Assembly (NCBI GenBank): GCA_018292915.2
Contig: JACVVK020000001.1
Coordinates: 4,546,001-4,610,000 of the forward strand
Reading direction: 5' to 3'
Length of the DNA stretch: 64,000 bases
DNA from: Batillaria attramentaria
Taxonomy: Eukaryota > Mollusca > Gastropoda > Batillariidae
Each line of letters begins with the position of its first letter. Position 1 is the first letter of the stretch. Of this stretch, positions 37,086 through 51,554 are shown piece after piece. Under the pieces are notes generated by a model. The model saw only the letters and a list, made by a program, of their open reading frames with translations. It made no database searches and was not told the DNA's origin. The translations under genes were made by a program, and so were the position numbers.

Positions 37086-37675
37086 TTTTCCGAGCGAGGA
37101 CACACCATACGCTTTGGGGAAAAGCCGACATAGGTAGGAAAAATCCCGCTTGCCTCGGCTGGGATTCAGACCCGGCCGATGTACTTCTCAGTTTGAGTTG
37201 CCGCATTTCCTATGCGAAAACTCTCTCGATCATTCTGTCCCTGTTCTTTGTCTCTGAGCTCACCTGCTCCGCTCTGAGCTGTAGCAGCTTGTCCCAAGCA
37301 TTCCGGTATCGCGTCTGGGGTTGCAGACTGAGGTCTGCAAAGCATTGTCCTGAATGGAGGCTAAGGAGAAGAGGATGAGGTTCTCTCGTCATCAAGTACG
37401 CAATGCATCATTTTCCGGCACTGAGATAAGAGGCTCAGCAGTTATTGATCAAAGGAGCAGGACACCCCTACCCGCACCACCACACCCTCCTCCCCCCCCC
37501 CACCTCTCTCTCTCTCTCTCTCTGTCTCTCACGTGTGTGTGATTTGTGATTGTTGAACTATACTTAAATGGACCTTGTATGATTAAGGAAAAGATTTAGC
37601 CGTGAGTGCAGAATGCAAAGATTGTTTCCACGAATATCGTCACAGATCGAAGGATCAGCAATAATTTTACACACA

Positions 37676-37756
<81 letters not shown>

Positions 37757-38364
37757 AACGCACACTTCCGAGAGAACCCGTGGGAAGATGGCACGACAAC
37801 AACTGATACTAATGGAATATTTGGTTTATTTCGATTATGGCGCACAGTTCAGTGCATTAGCGTGGAACCACCATTTTCTCGAACAATCTCGCCCTAATCT
37901 CGCGTCGTTTGAGACGCGTGCATGGCCTACTTTTCGGCCAGACCTCTGCACGGACAGGAGTTAATGAGTCTCGACTGCTCCAAATCACCCGTCCTTACTG
38001 ACTGATGTACCACTGATGCTGAAAGTCTGCTAGGACAGAAGTACAGAAGCTGAAGTAGTATTGATTGTTCTGATTGTGTTGGGTGCTCGAGACCGTCGTC
38101 ATCAGGCTTTGCCTGAAAGCATTATTTACAAATAACTTGTTTTCGAGAGTAGAAACGATTACTGGCAAATAAATACTTCTTGCTGCGCTCTGTCTGTCTG
38201 TCTCTGTCTCTGTCTATGTCTCCGTCTGTCTGTCTGTCTGTTTCTCTCTCTCTCTCTCTCTTACTGATGCACAAAAGCCCCAACATATCTTCATCAACTA
38301 TTTAATTTCGAACATGATAAACAACACAACACAAGGAACAGTCTGCTCCCAGTGCCTCGTCCAA
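37086..38364. other. Gene-free part of intron 1 with a (CA)n tract
   Basis: A (CA)n microsatellite lies at 37680-37751 and (TC)-type runs near 37505-37530 and 38195-38260. No exon recognised. Confidence 0.45.
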
Positions 38365-38641
38365 GGGTTGATATATATAAAAGTAGCCTGTCTTTCTCAG
38401 GGGCATCCATATGGAACTCTTTACCACTGAGTATCCAAAACGTTTCCAAATTCATAAAGTTCAAACAAATTCTACACGATACGCTTGTCTGACCATATAC
38501 ATTTTGATTTTTTTTCTCAGTACTTTATAATGTAGAAAAGCAGGACAGCATGTAACACAGGCAGCAATGCCGAAATGCTCTATCCTGAATTAAACAACAA
38601 CAACAACAACAAAACAACGTTTCATCATCATCATCATCATC
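38365..38641 (+). mobile_element. LINE 3' end, family X (copy 1): last codons, 3' UTR and (CAT)n tail
   Basis: The frame ending at TGA 38490-38492 reads WNSLPLSIQNVSKF..FKQIL, the typical C-terminus of CR1/L2/jockey-like reverse transcriptase proteins (WNSLP..h....h..FK..L). The 3' UTR has GCAGGACAGCATGTAA, GGCAGCAATGCC and ATCCTGAATTAAA. It ends in (CAA)n and (CAT)n, then a (TC)n-(AC)n microsatellite at 38646-38705. It shares its 3' UTR with 39722-39833 and 63806-63915. Confidence 0.75.
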
Positions 38642-38642
38642 T

Positions 38643-38645
<3 letters not shown>

Positions 38646-38705
<60 letters not shown>
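38646..38705 (+). repeat. (TC)n-(AC)n compound microsatellite at a LINE tail
   Basis: It directly continues the (CAT)n tail of the LINE 3' end before it. The same order CAT-TC-AC occurs at 39815-39929. Confidence 0.95.
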
Positions 38706-38710
<5 letters not shown>

Positions 38711-39721
38711 CACTCCAGTTCAAATTTCAAGATCGTACTTCTTCTCCTGGAGGCAGTGGTTTCCCATGTGGGAAGCTGACACGTCCCTAAAGCATTCTGG
38801 ACCCTGTTGCTTGATCGAGTCTAAGCCGTATCTGAATAATCAATCGCGAAAAATGCGAAGTGATTTTAAGTAATGGAGAGGGAAAGGTTACCTGCACTTT
38901 TGCCCTGTTTTTCGCGAGTCGGCGGAAAGAACATGACAGGGCAAAAAATCATTACGTGACGGGCATAAGGCTGTAGTCTTTCACAATCGTGTATTCCTAC
39001 GGTTTGCATGCAGATTCGGAACAATATGCAGCCACCGATTGAGCCCTCTCTCTGTCTCTCTCTCTGTCTCTCTCTTCTGTAGTGTTAGCTGATGTAGTGT
39101 GGCAACGGCAAGTTTACTTTTAAAATTGGTATGAATGTGCCTGTAACTCCTACCGTTGTAAAATAAAGGTTCTTGTTCTCTCTCTCTCTCTCTCTTCGCC
39201 GGGTAGTCTCGTGCACTGGCCGCATGACTGCATTGGATCTAAAAGGGATCCGGATAATGTACAGAATCTATTCTCGTTAAATATTTTATCACCCTGTTTA
39301 GGTCGGTAATGCACCATCGACGGACAGTATTGTTTTAGTGGCCGACAGCCGGCTTGCATGAGATTTTCTCCGCCCCCAACTTCCACCTTAACCACATTAA
39401 CCACACTCCCCTCCTTCCCATCCCCGTTCCCCATTCCCCCCGGCCACCCCTTACCCGCACGCTTCGAATTTTAAGACCCTTGAGAAGATGAATGCTGATG
39501 CATTCTCCGGGGAACGTTAATTTAATCTTCAGTATTCATTAGTTTCACAACTTGGGCGTAAACACCCACATGTACACACACACTCTCTCTCTCTCTGTAG
39601 TTGTTTATGTACGCTTCCATGATTTTTTTTCATACTTGACTTTCGCATAATCATGGTTATAGCATGAATGTTGCTACTCTTTTACGGTTAGTAGAAGACT
39701 GTAGTGTAGTTGGATGTAGTA

Positions 39722-39833
39722 TACATTAACAAGAAGTAATTTAGCATAATAGTAGGTAAGATAGACCTTCGTGCCTAAACACCTTTATCCTGAAATAAAC
39801 GTGTCATCAGCGTCGTCATCATCATCATCATCA
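39722..39833 (+). mobile_element. LINE 3' end, family X (copy 2): 3' UTR only
   Basis: It matches the terminal part of 38365-38641 (GGTAAGATAG, CTTCGTGCCTAAAC, TTTATCCTGAAATAAACG) and ends in (CAT)n. It then passes into (TC)n-(CA)n at 39838-39929. Confidence 0.65.

Positions 39834-39837
<4 letters not shown>

Positions 39838-39929
<92 letters not shown>
39838..39929 (+). repeat. (TC)n-(CA)n compound microsatellite at a LINE tail
   Basis: About 13 TC units followed by about 33 CA units, immediately after the (CAT)n tail of the LINE fragment. Confidence 0.97.
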
Positions 39930-39931
<2 letters not shown>

Positions 39932-40381
39932 CCGCACGCGAGGAAGGGTGAAGGGGGGAGGCGAGTCTGTGAGTTATTACTAGACAAAACAACAGGTATT
40001 TGCTCTTGTAACGGCACAGCCTCATGATCAGTAGCTGAGTGTCCAAGAAAGGCGCAAAAGCAAACTCGACTCTGACTGGCTGTGGCGCCAGCCTCGCAGT
40101 CTCGTAATAGTAAAACACCCCTTGTGCACACATTTCTTGTTGAACCTCGTAATTTCTCTGCGGAGGGATACAAATCACTGCTATTGGTCAGTTTATCTTG
40201 TGGTGTATTGTCGAAACCATCGAGCATCGTCAAAACTTCCGCGTTCGGTCTCCGACGTTGTGTGCATGAGATCAAAGTGCCTGGTCTGAAATTTTATTAA
40301 CACGAGGAACTAGTTTCCAGTCAGCGTCGAAAACATTCATTTTTAAACGGTAGAGGTACATAAGTTTGCACTGAGGATAAT

Positions 40382-40383
<2 letters not shown>

Positions 40384-40442
<59 letters not shown>

Positions 40443-40460
40443 GGTGTGTGTGTCCCCACG
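40384..40460 (+). repeat. (TG)n microsatellite
   Basis: A near-perfect TG array, with one TTGG interruption near its right end. Confidence 0.97.
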
Positions 40461-40722
40461 TGAAAAAGAGAGGGAGAGAGCGGTGTTTACTTCTGCCATG
40501 GGAAATGAAAATAACAAACATGCACTGCAAGCACGGTTCACGCGCGAGAGTCCTGTGCAGTCTATGCTCATGAATATTAATGAAGCACTCAATCAAGAGA
40601 ACAAACATGGTGCGCAGGCGTGATGCTACTTCCGGCCACGCGACTGTGACAAGCGATCTTTTTTTTTCTCCCCCCGCCACGTTCTATCAACCATCACGTT
40701 TTTCCACGTTGTAGCCTGCCGA

Positions 40723-41030
40723 GTGCACACGGGCAAACATTGTATTCGCAGGAATCAGTTCGAAGGCGCCACAATTTTAAGATCACTGCACGTTTTACAG
40801 AACAGAATTTCGAATTTAGTGTGGAACTCTTTTCCTGAGTCAGCGAAGGAGGCAGTCAGCATCGCCGCATTCCAGAAGCGCCTGCTGAGGACTCATCTCT
40901 TCAGTGCATCACCCCAAGAATCATCTGCACTTTTTAAAAAAATACTATATTAGTTTTTTTTTTTAAGAAAGCTCCTCCTAAGCTCCGTGAACACTCAGTT
41001 AGCATGGAGCCGTGCGTTATATGGGCCAAG

Positions 41031-41068
<38 letters not shown>

Positions 41069-41070
41069 TT
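40723..41070 (+). pseudogene. LINE 3' end, family Y: C-terminus, 3' UTR and (ATC)n tail
   Basis: The frame ending at TAG 40951-40953 contains ISNLVWNSFPESAKEAVSI followed by AAFQKRLLRTHLF. This is the characteristic last segment of CR1/L2/RTE-like reverse transcriptase proteins. The 3' UTR (CTCCTAAGCTCC, ACTCAGTTAGCATGGAGCC) ends in (ATC)n at 41034-41070. The same UTR, without coding sequence, is seen at 53205-53300. The fragment is 5'-truncated and cannot be active. Confidence 0.75.
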
Positions 41071-41171
41071 CAATAGCAGTTGGTCGCTTTCTTGCGAAGG
41101 GTTCTGTCCTGGATAAATTCCGACTTGATGCAGGATGAAAAATTTGTGTTTACTCTCAAAAGTACAATGGC

Positions 41172-41387
41172 TAGGTGAATTGGATCTGTTGGTGTAACTT
41201 GTCCATCACAGCCAATGATACATCAAACGTAGTCGACAAGGCACTCTGACTGGATTGGCTAGTGTTCAGGTGGAGTTTTCACCTTGGGTAGCAGTCCCTC
41301 CCCCCCCCCCACCCCAATAATTCGCTCATTAGGGCCGTCTTTAATAATCACTTCTGTGGCGAGGACGTTAAACCCCAACTAAGTGCA
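41172..41387 (+). repeat. Dispersed repeat family D (copy 2 of 2)
   Basis: Partner of 8635-8850. It contains a C-run where the other copy has CCCCATCCCCC, and ends GGACGTTAAACCCC. C-rich and (TC)n sequence follows up to 41478. Confidence 0.65.
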
Positions 41388-41479
41388 ATGCATGTACGTC
41401 TGCTCCCGCCCCCCCCCCCCTCCACTCCTCCCGCTCCCCCCCATCCTTCCCCCACCCTCTCTCTCTCTCTCTCTCTCCT

Positions 41480-42009
41480 ATTTCATGCAAGACGCGGCAG
41501 AACTCCATATTGAAGACCTGATGTATCAGGCCATATACTGGGTGAAGGAGTAATACGTTTACGCCTGCCCCGAAGCCGCTGCACCGCGCAGAGCTCGTTA
41601 CTTATGAAATACGACGTGAAAGGCGCCCCGGAAAGCTGGGCTGCTTGTTAGAGATGCATCACGGGACTCAGCCAAGAGGTGGACGGTAAATTTATGTATA
41701 CGGCATGTCGCGCAATCTTGCAGGCCCCAGCGAGCAAATATTACAGTGTCTAGATTAGTGCGTCATACAAATGAGTTCATTCACTCCAGCAGCGGGCTCG
41801 TTACATCACTCATGGGCCACTGCCGGTCATGGAAGGCGAGCTGGCAGAGGCCGGAGGCAGGGTGGAAACAAAACTCATAATAACACTATAGATGAATTTA
41901 ATCTAGTCGATTCCAGAACGTCCCATCCTTGTCAGTGCTTCAGGTTCCTTGCTGATTGTCAGGTTTGCTCCAGATCTGTCCGAAGCTCAGCTCAAGCCGT
42001 TAAGGTAAG
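41480..42009. other. Gene-free part of intron 1
   Basis: No exon, RNA gene or repeat recognised. Confidence 0.4.
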
Positions 42010-42172
42010 GGTGGGGTGGGTGATTGGGGGCTTAACGTCCCTTTCCATCAAGTACGGATGATACCAAAGACGGGGCAACGAGGAAAAGGCCAACACAATT
42101 TTTTGGGTCCCTACCGGGATTCGAACTCACGACCCAAGTCCAACGCTCTACCATTCGGCTATCACGGCTCCC
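42010..42172 (-). mobile_element. SINE family A, full length, minus strand
   Basis: On the minus strand: head GGGAGCCGTGATAGCCGAAT, GGTAGAGCGTTGGACTTG, B box GAGTTCGAATCCCGG, TTGGCCTTTTCCTCGTTGCC, GTCTTTGGTATCATCCG and GGACGTTAAGCCCCC. The region between A and B boxes is a few bases short. Confidence 0.85.
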
Positions 42173-42791
42173 ACCCGTCAGCTGACTGGGTATGTGAGTA
42201 GGTACTGGCCTATCCTACTATTACTCTGGCAGGTATTCGCTCCTACCAAGCAGTCCTGTCGGCCTGCAATCAAATCACACTGTCCTCTTGGTAGGATAGG
42301 TCGGATACCGGACCCCCCCCCCCCCCCAACCAGTTCTGTCTCGCAGGGTGCTCCTTGGTCATGTTTCCCGAACATCAAAAGGAGTCTCAGTGTTTGATTT
42401 GTATGCACTGCATCACCTGCCCCAGCAAATCCGCGGGCTAACGTTGGCCGACCTCGCTTACCCTTAGGATAACCTCCCCAGCGGACTTACCCAAATCTGG
42501 ACCACAATACCGCCGCACGGGGTGTAGACAAATTGGACGCCGGTGTTTCTGGTGCTACTCGGTTTCAAAAGTTGCAGAAGCAGTACAGAGTGTTTCTATA
42601 CAGACGCACTGAGTTTTTCCATTTTCAAATTTAAGTATCACCGAGTGTTTCCAACGGATTACGGTCTGTCGGCGTGACCCGGAGAAATGGGCCGGTTATC
42701 AAGAGACAGCGGCTACGACTTACGCGTTACTACAACGTAAAGACGTGATCATGCTCATACTTATCAAGATACTAATGCTATCATTTTTATG

Positions 42792-42965
42792 GGGAGCCGG
42801 GGTGGCCGAATGGTAGAGCGTTGGACTCTCAATGCTCGGGTCGTGAGTTCGAATCCCGCCGGCTGGGGCCAAATATTTGTGCTAGCCTTTTTTCTCGATG
42901 CCCCGTCTTTGATATCACCCTTATGTGGTGGAAAAGGACGTTAAACTCCCAAACACCCACCCACC
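42792..42965 (+). mobile_element. SINE family A, full length, young copy with 14-bp target duplication
   Basis: CTATCATTTTTATG lies immediately before (42778-42791) and after (42966-42979) the element, with no mismatch. The element has head GGGAGCCGGGGTGGCCGAAT, A box GGTAGAGCGTTGG, B box GAGTTCGAATCCC, body AAATATTTGTGCTAGCC, tail TTTGATATCACCC to GGACGTTAAAC, and (CACC)n. It is the best reference for the family in this window. The single-copy target form exists at 21248-21261 in inverse orientation. Confidence 0.95.
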
Positions 42966-43202
42966 CTATCATTTTTATGCTCACAGTTCGTTCTGAGCTG
43001 TTTTTTGTAATATCTATCATCACATCAGTTAGACACCCGGACAGTGATAGCGACTGTTGTGCTAGCCAACAGAAGCGTACTCTATGACGCGGCGACCACA
43101 CTGAGCGCTGAAGTATTGTGACAACAATCGTAGAATGTGAATCTTCGACCGCTCGCGCAAAGTGTAAACACGATTGTATCGCATTAAGAGCTGTACTAAT
43201 CA

Positions 43203-43382
43203 GGAGAGTCGGGGTAGCTGAATGGTAGAGAGTTGGACTTTCAAAGTTTCAATGCTCCGGTCGTGAGTTCGATTCCCTCCTGGGGCCAAATTTTTGTGCT
43301 GGCCTTTTTCTCGTTGCCCCGTCTTTGATATCACCCTTATGTGGTGGAAAAGGACGTTAAACTCCCAAACACCCACCCACCC
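43203..43382 (+). mobile_element. SINE family A, full length, with 9-12-bp target duplication
   Basis: CTGTACTAA (43191-43199, followed by TCA) precedes it and CTGTACTAA (43383-43391, followed by ACA) follows it. The tRNA-like head has a short internal duplication (CTTTCAAAGTTTCAATG). The B box reads GAGTTCGATTCCC. The uninterrupted target occurs as its complement at 20746-20754 and 21020-21028. Confidence 0.9.
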
Positions 43383-43565
43383 CTGTACTAAACATCAAGA
43401 TCGAGTATTTCGAGCGTATAGGCGCACTCACGAGCGAAACTGTTCCAAAGCATAGGTTGCTTAGCAGTGATAGAATTAGCCCGTTTTAAAACAAAATTAT
43501 GACTTTACATGAGAAGCGGAGTAGCACCGGAAACACTAGCGCCCATTTTGATTACACCCCCGTGC

Positions 43566-44184
43566 CAAACAGATAGTACAGTGGACAAGCCGAACCGCCC
43601 GCGCCGCTCGCTACTGTAACTAGTGTAAGTGCACCGTAATACGTCCTTTCAAATCAAAGCAAATTTTCTCGGCCGTTCCAGAGGAAAGAGGCCCCAGTAT
43701 ACGTTTCTGTCCATGTTTGCCCGGACTGACCACCAGACGCGGAGAATCCTTGTGTAAAGACGGTTCCGGAGTCCTGGAGGGCACGGGCTGAAAGGGGATA
43801 CCGTTTCCGTGACTTTCCGACGGGTGGATGGGGGGGGGGGGGTGTCTTTGGCACTTTGGTTGGGTCAGCAACCAGGTCCTTCGGGATTTTGTGGGTATAA
43901 CGTTGTCAGTTCTGTGGCACGTTCCGTAGGTCTGCCGGTTGTGTGGAGGTAGTTGCCCCAAATAGCTGGAAATGGTCACAAGCTCGTTCTTGCAGACTTG
44001 TAGCATTTGACTACGAACAGTACTGGCAGAAGGAAGTTAACAATCTGATTCCCAGCCCCCCTGAAACCAAATTGAGAGTTACCAGTACATGCAAATAAGG
44101 CTCACCAGACGGAGACACCGCGTAACAGTTACCGCAAAAGGCCGAAACTAGGATACGTAATGCCGCTTTCCGAGCCTCACGCGC
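43566..44184. other. Gene-free part of intron 1
   Basis: An open minus-strand frame (43620-44006) is Pro/Ser/Arg-rich with no recognised domain. I do not call it a gene. Confidence 0.4.
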
Positions 44185-44580
44185 TAGTTCTGTGACCGTC
44201 GGTGGTCTGGGGAGTAAGACTTCGTTACCAATGCGAGTCTCGATGAGGTCGGGTTCGAGTCCACTTGAGGCAACGACGTTTTCCTTTTCGTATGTGGCAC
44301 CGTTCATCCGTGCGGATCGTCGGGGGTTCTCTCCGGGTACTCCGGCTCCCACCTCCCCTTACTTTGGAAATGTTGCAGGCCACAAAATTTGATAATAATT
44401 GCATTTCTAAATTCGGAAACTTACATTGCCGAGCTGACCCTTCGCAACACGTGATTGTAATGTGTTCATGCTATGTGTGTGAGAGAGTGCGTGTGATTCA
44501 CGTGAGCGTGCGTGTTGGGTTCAGTTCGCGGTACTTTAATCAAATTCAAGAAATGTAACTAAAGCGCCTACGCAATACAC
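44185..44580 (+). mobile_element. SINE family C, near full length, diverged
   Basis: The tRNA-like head has GTGGTCTGGGGAGTAAGAC and B box GGGTTCGAGTCC. It is followed by CGTATGTGGCACCGTTCAT, GTCGGGGGTTCTCTCCGGG, GAGCTGACCCTTCGCAACAC, CACGTGAGCGTGCGTGTTGG and TAAAGCGCCTACGCAAT. It parallels 62055-62452. The final (ATT)n tail is lost. Confidence 0.8.
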
Positions 44581-46283
44581 AGTGAAACTGCGAGGTCTGG
44601 CAATAGTACTAGTACACTCTGCTCTGAGAAGCGGCGAGCGCAAAGTCCTTCTGTGCCCAGGCCAATCTATTAAAACATAAAATACACCCTGAAAAGTGTA
44701 AATATGAATTTAGAAAATAATCAGTCCCTAAGTCAAGTCTTTAAGTCCGTCACGCTGAACAAACAAATAAACAATCACACAAACAAGGGGGTGGTGGCAT
44801 GGGTAGGTTGGTGGGCAAAGTCTTCTCAGAAAACAAACAAAACTAAAAAAAAAAAAAAAAAAGGAAACGGTAATGACTGCGAAGTGGTTACACGTTAAGC
44901 AAATAAAAGCGACATAAAAGGGACAGAAACCACTTAACTTTCACAAAGGACGGCACGGGTCAACGTTTTATCTTTCGCCTTCCTCAGGACACAAACAAAT
45001 GGGACATAACTTCAAGAAACAAACAAAAGGTAACTCTGCGGACGTACTGACATACATGGCGCGGGAAAAAAAAAAAAAAAAAAAACGGTGGGTGAGAAAA
45101 GGACCAGAAAACAATAGTAAAAATATCACAACACCCATCATTTGCTGACAGAAGACCATGGACTGTGTGTGAAAAAAAAAAGCGGGGCAGAAAAGAATAG
45201 TAAAAATTAGAAGACATCACAACAAAAGTAAGTTCAGTCGTGGTCATAGTCGGGCAAAATGCGGTATACAGCAGTACATGTCCCAGAGACACCTAACCAG
45301 GACCCCAGCATTCCCATCTGGCAACCCGGACAGCGTACAAAGAGGGGTCCGGATCACTCTCAGACCAGCAGGTGTTGCGGAGGTTAATAATTACACATGC
45401 TGGGAGGCACCGCAGCTGTTGAGAGATGGGAGATAACCGGATCAGCTGGAGGTAAAAAAAAAAGTGAATTAGAGGCGGGAGGAGTGATCTATATATCTTG
45501 GTTAACCTACCTGATTTCTGTGTGACCTTTGGGATCACCGCAGCTGTTGCTTTTTCAAGTGAAATGTTATAGAGGCCGTTAACCTTCAGCAGTCTGATCC
45601 ACACGGGACGTGCCCGTGAAGTAAGTCTACTAAGGCTTGATAGGTATTTAGTGCCGGTCCCGGCCTATCCAGTAGTTAGGAGACTGACTAAAAGATCGAG
45701 TGATCTTGACAAGGGGTGTTCAGTCTACTATGTCCCATAGGCTGTCTCTCCCGTTGGGTTTGTCAATGATCCGAGGCAAGCGGGAAGGTCGGCTCCCACC
45801 CATGGTGTGCGATGGACCCAATGGGGAGGCTGTTACCACACAGCCAAGACTCGCCCACTTCAAGGGTGCGACTTTGCGGGTGCTTCCCCTGTTATGACAC
45901 ATCGCATGATGTGGATGATTACACGGCCGGCACCGCAGGTCAGTGCCGTAGTTGCAGGCCCTGGTAACAACGCCGTGATATTTATGACAGGAAGCGTAGA
46001 ATGCTGCACTGCCACGCAGTCTCAAACGATCTCCATAGCATCATCCCCGTCATCATCATCATGCATAATAAGAATTGCCCCAGCTCCCGAGCCCTCGGTG
46101 ATTCTTCCCATGACCTGCGAGGAATACCACTGGAGCTGGCGAAGAGGTGGAGCACAAAAAAGGAAAATAATTATGTAAATGAATAAAATAAAATAAAAAC
46201 AACAAACAACAACGAAGTTTAGCCATGTCGAGATTCAAACCCGGTAACTTCTGATCTTGGGTCCAAGGCTCAACCTCTTCAGC
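44581..46283. other. Gene-free part of intron 1
   Basis: A-runs at 44847-44862 and 45066-45085. A ~95-bp partial duplication (AGAAAAGnA.CAGAAAA.AATAGTAAAAAT) is seen at about 45094 and 45187. The frames at 45720-46178 have no recognisable domain. Confidence 0.4.
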
Positions 46284-46350
46284 CGGGATCGAACTCACGA
46301 CCCGAGCATTAGAAGTCCAACGCTCTACCATTCGACCACCCCGGCTCCCC
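46284..46350 (-). mobile_element. SINE family A head fragment, minus strand
   Basis: On the minus strand: GGGGAGCCGGGGTGGTCGAA, TGGTAGAGCGTTGGACTTC and B box GAGTTCGATCCCGG. A second tRNA-like segment precedes it (46209-46265). The tail is missing. Confidence 0.7.
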
Positions 46351-47825
46351 GCACTTGAAGTGTGAAAGTTTCGCTGCCAACACGGGGTTTCTTTGCAACG
46401 TTCGTCCGTTAGCGTATGAACCGAACGCCTTTGGTATTCAGAATCAATCATCCAAGTACCTTGTCTTGAAACACAAATATACTCCAGAGGGAGGAGAGCC
46501 GCCTATCGGGTATAACTCATCGTTTGTCGCCGAAACGCGCGGCTGGATCTTGGAATTCTGTGTGCGTCAGTACTAGGAATGGAATGGATGGAGAAAAAAC
46601 CGAGCTTTGACGTGAGGATGCCCATGGGGGTGTTTGAGAACTGGGAAACGTATTTCTGGGAATACAGATCCATGACTTTACAGTGTCCCGTGCTGCTGTG
46701 TTTTGCGTCAATCACGCTGTTTCAATATTTATTATCTACATGTATCTTTTCTCTTGCAGATACTTTCACGTTGCTAGCAGGATATGTTCCCTGAAACTCC
46801 CGTCGTCATGCAGCAAAATTATTAGTCCGTACCGACTAAGATTTAGAAACACGAGTCATGTCAGGCTTAAAGGCAAAACTGATAACCAAAAATAATAATG
46901 AACAAACGTTATACATATGACGAAATAAAATAAATATTCCTGGCACTCATCTGCCAGTAGCTTCTTTACACTTTTTGATAAACGAGTTTGAATTATTAGA
47001 TTTCCTTTATGCCTTCCAGCTTGGTTGGAAATGTTCCGTTCTCTGCGGGATCCAGGTTTAAAACGCCATTTCGAAAAAGACTGGAGGTTATGAATTATCT
47101 GCCCACCCAAGGGGTCTTTCCTGTGTTGGCAAAAATTCCCCGGGTTGCATGTTCTACGCGGGTTAGAACTCAAACGAGACAGTTCACTTCAGAAAACATC
47201 GCAGAGGATATTCCAGCGATGGCTAAGCCTAAAGTCTCGCTTTTTTTTTTTTTTTTTTTTTTTTTTGCACATGCCTGGTGCTGTTCATCACCAGTTCAGG
47301 GAATACTGCATGCAGGAACACACAATACGTCTGAACTCTATAAAGCAATGCAACACGCACTAAAGACGGGAACCCGGCGGTTTCAAAAATCGGTCTGACC
47401 CGATGACATGTCTCTGTTTTCGTTCCTTCTGCTTCACATTTATTACCGTCACCGCCTTGTCTGGATTTACACCCCCGAGAGGTAAACTGTAGCCTGGGCC
47501 AACCTCCTCCTTTCAGACTATCTTGATCGTCAGGCTGTGTACGTCATAAAAACTGTCTTGGAAGGGAAGCCTGTGGTCCCGATCTAAGCCATTCCTTGAG
47601 TTACGACGTTGGCCGACTGCAGAGGGAAAAGACGGGCCTGAGTTATGGGCAGTGGGTTCCAGATAGTTGACCGTAAAATCTTGCGGGACTAGGCCAAGAG
47701 TTCAGCGGTGTGGGTCGGTCAGAAAGTGTGTGTTGGCCATTTTGCTTGATGGCTCTAGTTATCTAGAACAACTGACAATTTGTGCTTGCGGGCAATACAT
47801 TGTCTTCACTAAGTGCAGCTCTTGC
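46351..47825. other. Gene-free part of intron 1
   Basis: A T-run lies at 47240-47266. Open frames around 46355-46800 and 47009-47398 carry no known motif. Confidence 0.4.
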
Positions 47826-47849
47826 AGAAGCGTGTGCGTGCGTGCGTGC

Positions 47850-47916
<67 letters not shown>
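47826..47916 (+). repeat. (CGTG)n-(TG)n microsatellite
   Basis: A short CGTG block leads into a long TG array. Confidence 0.97.
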
Positions 47917-50488
<2,572 letters not shown>

Positions 50489-50636
50489 GTCTGTGTCTGT
50501 GTGTTCGTGTGCGCGCGCGCCATTGCCGATATTTCCACTACGCAGAACATGGTGATTGATCAAGATGGTCATAGAGTACTATCGCTATGAGGACTAACTA
50601 AAAGAACTTCATACCGTAACTCTATGAACGAATTAG

Positions 50637-50685
50637 CCTTTGTTGCTTGCGTGGCGTTAAGCCCTAAATAACTAACTAACTAACC
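50637..50685 (+). repeat. Short repeat end (GCGTTAAGCCCTAA), family E
   Basis: CTTTGTTGCTTGCGTGGCGTTAAGCCCTAA here recurs at 52375-52405 with one or two changes. It is followed by (CTAA)n here and (TC)n there. It looks like the 3' tail of a further short interspersed element. Confidence 0.5.
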
Positions 50686-51554
50686 AAGTAACTCTATGAC
50701 CTCTGTACTCCGCTCGACTATTCTTGAGCTGTGTGAAATAGCGGGCTGAGCGTGTCTGTCGAGTACCATCGATGTCTCGGGTCTTTAAATTCGTTTGCGC
50801 TCATGCGATCGATTGCCCTTTTAAGCTTTGCTTGCGTCAAGTCGGTAACCTTTACTTTGCGTGGCCTTTCATTCGGCCCACGTCAACCGCGTCGACAGGT
50901 CACGTGATCCACGATAAGGAGAGATTGGCATTGGTGCAAGTGTTTCGATTGTCTCGCTAAAAAAAAAAAAAAAAAATGCAGTACTCTAGTATTGGGACGA
51001 AACCGACAAATCTACTTCTACCCTGATGTAGGCTGCGGCATGTACCTCACCAGTAATTTTCTGGCCTCGTCCCAATACTGTATCGCACTAAGTTCATTAG
51101 AAATAGCAAAATCGTCACAGTGTAGTATATCGTTTAGATGTATGTAACTATGTTTGCCTGTTCTGTACCTTGCACACATAGGCTATAATTGTATATCATG
51201 CTACCTGATTTCTGGATTCGTTGTAATTTGTTTTCTATATACATGTATTTTTGTATATTTCAGTATGTTACATGAAGCAAGTGTGATGGATTACTTGATA
51301 TTCCTCCATACCCCAAATGGGGAGAAAGGAATAAAAAATCTTTGACTCTTTAAAAGTCTTTGAAGAGAGAGAGAGAGAGACCAGCAGCAGCAGCAGCAGC
51401 AGCAGATCTTCAGTTTATACATTTATTTTTCAATCATAGCATATCAAATATCATTTGTAATCAGGGAACGCGTTAGTTCAGGCGATGTCAGTTGTACCGT
51501 CGCCAGTACGAACGAGTTTTTCGTGTACGTATCAGAACCTGCTTTCCTTTTAGT

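Larger units (their letters stand above)
42515..43565. mobile_element. TIR element of repeat family F, interrupted by two SINEs
   Basis: The left end (42515-42564, GCACGGGGTGTA... with GGTGTTTCTGGTGCTACTC) and right end (43513-43565) are inverted copies of about 50 bp with several mismatches. The inner part, from about 42762 to 43475, is the reverse complement of 20925-21268. Two SINEs account for about 370 bp, so the original element was about 680 bp. There is no transposase frame. No clear flanking target duplication is visible, so the superfamily cannot be named. Confidence 0.7.

Noticed and set aside
42792..42870. A stand-alone tRNA gene
   Set aside because: A and B boxes are good, but the segment is the head of a SINE with a shared body, tail and target duplication. 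The same holds for the other tRNA-like heads.
43620..44006. 128-residue minus-strand frame
   Set aside because: Pro/Ser/Arg-rich, with a C-run inside, no domain and no splice context.
45720..46190. Overlapping frames of 100-130 residues on both strands
   Set aside because: No motif. Both strands are open because of GC-rich composition. A (CAT)n run lies inside.
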